DNA from: Bordetella genomosp. 5 | Lineage (GTDB): Bacteria; Pseudomonadota; Gammaproteobacteria; Burkholderiales; Burkholderiaceae_B | Direction of reading: 5' to 3' | Assembly: GCF_002261475.1 (NCBI RefSeq) | Contig: NZ_NEVN01000007.1 | Location: 186,001 to 250,000 of the forward strand | DNA: 64,000 nucleotides | Shown here: piece after piece, positions 61,818 through 64,000 of the stretch | Layout of the letters: every line of letters begins with the position of its first letter | How positions within the stretch are numbered: the stretch's first letter is position 1 | Program-made: the position numbers and the translations under genes | The notes under the pieces: model-generated | The model's input: only the letters and a program-made list of their open reading frames with translations | What the model was told of the DNA's origin: nothing | Database searches by the model: none

Positions 61818-62741
61818 CTACAGCTTTGAAAGGGATCGTATGTGCGCAACAACACTTCGGCCCAATGCCGACAGGTTGTAACCCCCCTCCAGCATGCTGA
61901 CGACGCGGCCCTGCGCGTGCTTGTCGGCCAGCGCGACGAGTTGGTCCGTGATCCAGGCATAGTCGGCCTCCACCAATCCCATTTGCCCCATGTCGTCTTC
62001 GCGGTGGGCATCGAAACCCGCGGAGATCAGCACCAGCTGGGGCCGGTGCGCCTCCAGGCGCGGCAGCCAGGTGTCGCGCACGATGTCGCGCACCGCCGCG
62101 CCGGCGGTGTAGGCGTCCACCGGCACGTTGACCATGTTGTCGGCCGGATGATCCGTCCCGCTATTGGGAAAAAACGGATGCTGGAAAAAGCTGCACATCA
62201 GCACGCGCTCGTCGCCGGCGAAAATCTCTTCGGTGCCGTTGCCGTGATGCACGTCGAAATCCACGACCGCCACCCGCTCGAGCGTGTGGAATGCGAGGGC
62301 ATGCGCCGCCGCGATCGCCACATTGTTCAGAAAGCAGAATCCCATGGCCCGCGCCGACTCGGCGTGGTGCCCGGGCGGGCGGACCGCGCAGAACGCCGTG
62401 CTCGCCTCGCCGCCCATCACCGCGTCGACCGCCGCCACCCCTGCCCCGGCGGCATGCAGCGCCGCCTCGTAGGTGTACGGATTCATCAGGGTATCGGGAT
62501 CGATCGTGGCGTAGCCCACGTCGGGCTGGCGCGCGCGCAGGTTATCCAGATAGGCCACGGTGTGGACGCGCAGGATGTCGGCGCGCGAGGCTTCGGGCGC
62601 CTGCCGCTCGTTGACGTAAGGCGCCAGCCCGCTGGCCAGCAGCTGGTCGGAAATGGCATCCAGCCTCTGTGGGCTCTCGGGGTGCCAGCTGCCCATTTCA
62701 TGCATGCGGCATGAGGGGTGGGTAAGATACATGGTCTCCAT
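61818..62741 (-). CDS. Histone-deacetylase-family (class II-like) hydrolase
   Basis: A 307-residue arginase/deacetylase-fold protein with zinc and active-site motifs RPPGHHAESARAMGFCFLNN, VAVVDFDVHHGNGTEEIF, PQLVLISAGFDAHREDDMG and SMLEGGYNLSALG. Bacterial members deacetylate acetylpolyamines or similar amides; the substrate is unknown here. Starts at 62741 (METMYLTH) or 62732 are possible; at 62741 a TTGCAG-18-CATAAT promoter would give a leaderless message. It is divergent from mltB with only 10 bp between the start codons. Confidence 0.88.
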   Translation of the reverse strand: METMYLTHPSCRMHEMGSWHPESPQRLDAISDQLLASGLAPYVNERQAPEASRADILRVHTVAYLDNLRARQPDVGYATIDPDTLMNPYTYEAALHAAGAGVAAVDAVMGGEASTAFCAVRPPGHHAESARAMGFCFLNNVAIAAAHALAFHTLERVAVVDFDVHHGNGTEEIFAGDERVLMCSFFQHPFFPNSGTDHPADNMVNVPVDAYTAGAAVRDIVRDTWLPRLEAHRPQLVLISAGFDAHREDDMGQMGLVEADYAWITDQLVALADKHAQGRVVSMLEGGYNLSALGRSVVAHIRSLSKL

Positions 62742-62751
62742 AAGGAAGATT

Positions 62752-63960
62752 ATGTTCATCAGTGGTCGTTTCCTGCAAATCACCGCGCTAGCCGCCGCCC
62801 TCGCCACCTCCCTCGCCGGGTGCGCCACCCGCGCGCCCCAGGCCGCTCCCGCCGCGGCCGCCGCCCCCGAAATCGCCCCCGCGGCCGCCCGTGGCACGCC
62901 TGGCGCGGTTCGGATCGGTCCGACCGAACCGCCCGCCGAGCCCTCCGCCACGCTGGATCCGAGCGGCAAGCTGCGCCCCGAGGTGCGCGCTTTCGGCGAA
63001 CAGCTCGCGCGCGACCGCAGCCTGCCGCTGAATCAGGTGCTCACCACGCTGGAGTCGTCCCGCTATAACGCCACGGTCTCGCGTCTGATCGCGCCCTCGC
63101 CGCCGGGCAAGAAGGTATGGCGCAGCTGGAACACCTATCGCGCACGGTTCATCGAGCCCAAGCGCATCGGTTGGGGCGTGGACTTCTGGCAGGCCAATGC
63201 CCCCCTCCTCGACCGCGCGGCGCAGCAGTACGGCGTGCCGGCGTCGATCATCGCGGCCATCATCGGCGTGGAGACGCTCTACGGCCGCAATATGGGCAAT
63301 TTCCGCGTGCTGGACGCGCTGGCGACCCTGGCCTTCGACTACCCGGATCCCGCCAAGCCCGAGCGCGCCGAGATGTTCCGCGGCCAGCTGGCCGACTTCA
63401 TCACGCTGTCGTATCAGGGCAAGCTCGAAATCGACGCCGTGGGCTCATTCGCGGGCGCCATCGGCATGCCGCAGTTCATGCCCGGCTCGATCGCGCGCTA
63501 TGCCGTCGACGGCGACGGCGATGGCCACATCCACCTCGAGAGCAGCGTCGAAGACGCCGTGATGTCGGTGGGCAATTTCCTGGTGCAGCACGGCTGGCAG
63601 CGCGGCCTGCCGGTGTTCGCGCCCGTTACCCTGCCGGCCGATCCCGCGCCGCTGGTGGCGGGCGGCCTGCAACCCACGCTCGACTGGCCCGCCCTGCAGC
63701 GCGCGGGCGCGCGTCTGGCGCCGGGTGCCGCGCCTGCCAGCTGGCAGACGCATCCGCTGGGTGTGATCGACCTCGCCGAAGAAATGCGCGGCACGGCGGT
63801 CTATCGCACCTCCACGCCCAATTTCTTTGCCCTTACCCACTACAACCGCAGCTACTTCTACGCCACGGCGGTCGCCGACCTCGCGGCCGAGCTGCAAAGC
63901 CGCATGAACCGCCAGGCCGCGGCCGGCACGGCCGCGCCGGGCACGACGAAGCGCAATTAG
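62752..63960 (+). CDS. mltB: Lytic murein transglycosylase B (lipoprotein)
   Basis: The 402-residue protein begins with a lipoprotein signal and lipobox L-A-G-C (Cys24), then an Ala/Pro-rich linker (about 25-70). The MltB domain follows: FIEPKRIGWGVDFWQANAPLL, catalytic Glu174 in IIGVETLYGRNMG, and GAIGMPQFMPGSIARYAVDGDGDG. It cleaves peptidoglycan glycan strands from the outer membrane. AAGGAAG precedes the ATG at 62752. The last codons overlap the convergent cysM stop. Confidence 0.95.
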   Translation: MFISGRFLQITALAAALATSLAGCATRAPQAAPAAAAAPEIAPAAARGTPGAVRIGPTEPPAEPSATLDPSGKLRPEVRAFGEQLARDRSLPLNQVLTTLESSRYNATVSRLIAPSPPGKKVWRSWNTYRARFIEPKRIGWGVDFWQANAPLLDRAAQQYGVPASIIAAIIGVETLYGRNMGNFRVLDALATLAFDYPDPAKPERAEMFRGQLADFITLSYQGKLEIDAVGSFAGAIGMPQFMPGSIARYAVDGDGDGHIHLESSVEDAVMSVGNFLVQHGWQRGLPVFAPVTLPADPAPLVAGGLQPTLDWPALQRAGARLAPGAAPASWQTHPLGVIDLAEEMRGTAVYRTSTPNFFALTHYNRSYFYATAVADLAAELQSRMNRQAAAGTAAPGTTKRN

Positions 63961-64000
63961 TTGAACACGCCGGTCGACAGATACCGGTCACCCCGGTCGC
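63957..64000 (-). CDS. cysM: Cysteine synthase B (CysM), last 14 codons only
   Basis: Read leftward from the window edge, one frame gives DRGDRYLSTGVFN followed by TAA. This is the characteristic C-terminus of O-acetylserine sulfhydrylase B. The rest lies outside the window. The stop overlaps the mltB stop region, the two genes being convergent. Too little is seen for certainty, but the match is specific and fits the sulfur theme. Confidence 0.75.
   Translation of the reverse strand, partial: DRGDRYLSTGVFN

Overview
The window is about 64 kb of GC-rich, gene-dense DNA with no tRNA, rRNA, insertion sequence, prophage or CRISPR array that I can see. Several periplasmic receptors of the Bug/TctC type, a TRAP transporter, a phenylacetate (paa) cluster and the gene order rplS, NUDIX hydrolase, rsgA, M48 protease, orn all point to a betaproteobacterium, most likely of the Alcaligenaceae (Bordetella/Achromobacter relatives). 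This placement is inferred from gene content and not from a marker-gene search.

Layout. 1-3.8 kb: start of an AidB-like acyl-CoA dehydrogenase, rmuC, a YrbL-like kinase-fold protein and a 3-methyladenine DNA glycosylase. 3.8-8.1 kb: a putrescine-type ABC transporter (potFGHI) that runs on into a small ArsC/YffB protein and the glycosylase. 8.3-12 kb: Kdo kinase, truncated haemoglobin and an FtsX-like permease in a tightly overlapping set. 12-15 kb: a TRAP transporter. 15-26.1 kb: three catabolic modules, each with a Bug receptor and its own regulator: a GntR with a gamma-glutamyltransferase-like enzyme, a GntR with a class III CoA-transferase and an enoyl-CoA hydratase, and an IclR with a two-subunit 3-oxoacid CoA-transferase. 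26.4-35.9 kb: paaABCDE-paaN-paaG-paaI-paaK read leftward from a strong promoter, with paaX divergent. 36-42.6 kb: diguanylate cyclase, NAD(P)HX epimerase, orn, M48 protease, rsgA, a hydroxypyruvate-isomerase-like protein, NUDIX CoA pyrophosphatase and rplS. 43-48 kb: an unusual stretch with a 40-bp tandem repeat, a DMT exporter, a low-complexity tail-anchored protein and a PA0069-family radical SAM protein carrying a very long disordered insert. 48.2-55.2 kb: an assimilatory sulfate operon (sbp-cysTWA-cysHDN). 55.4-64 kb: 1-Cys peroxiredoxin, acyl-CoA dehydrogenase, AspT-family exchanger, etfBA, a class II histone-deacetylase-like hydrolase, mltB and the tail of cysM.

How the genes fit together. 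The catabolic genes feed acyl-CoA metabolism: the paa monooxygenase and CoA ligase, the CoA-transferases, enoyl-CoA hydratases and acyl-CoA dehydrogenases, with EtfAB as electron acceptor. Transport is by high-affinity binding-protein systems.

The most interesting non-standard observations are these: a LexA-like box overlapping the promoter of the radical SAM gene, placed so that its mRNA may be leaderless; the roughly 375-residue repeat-bearing insert in that protein; a composite direct and inverted repeat embedded in the paa promoter; perfect palindromes at two GntR-linked promoters; separation of rplS from its usual trmD partner at a 40-bp minisatellite; and several 15-bp minisatellites.
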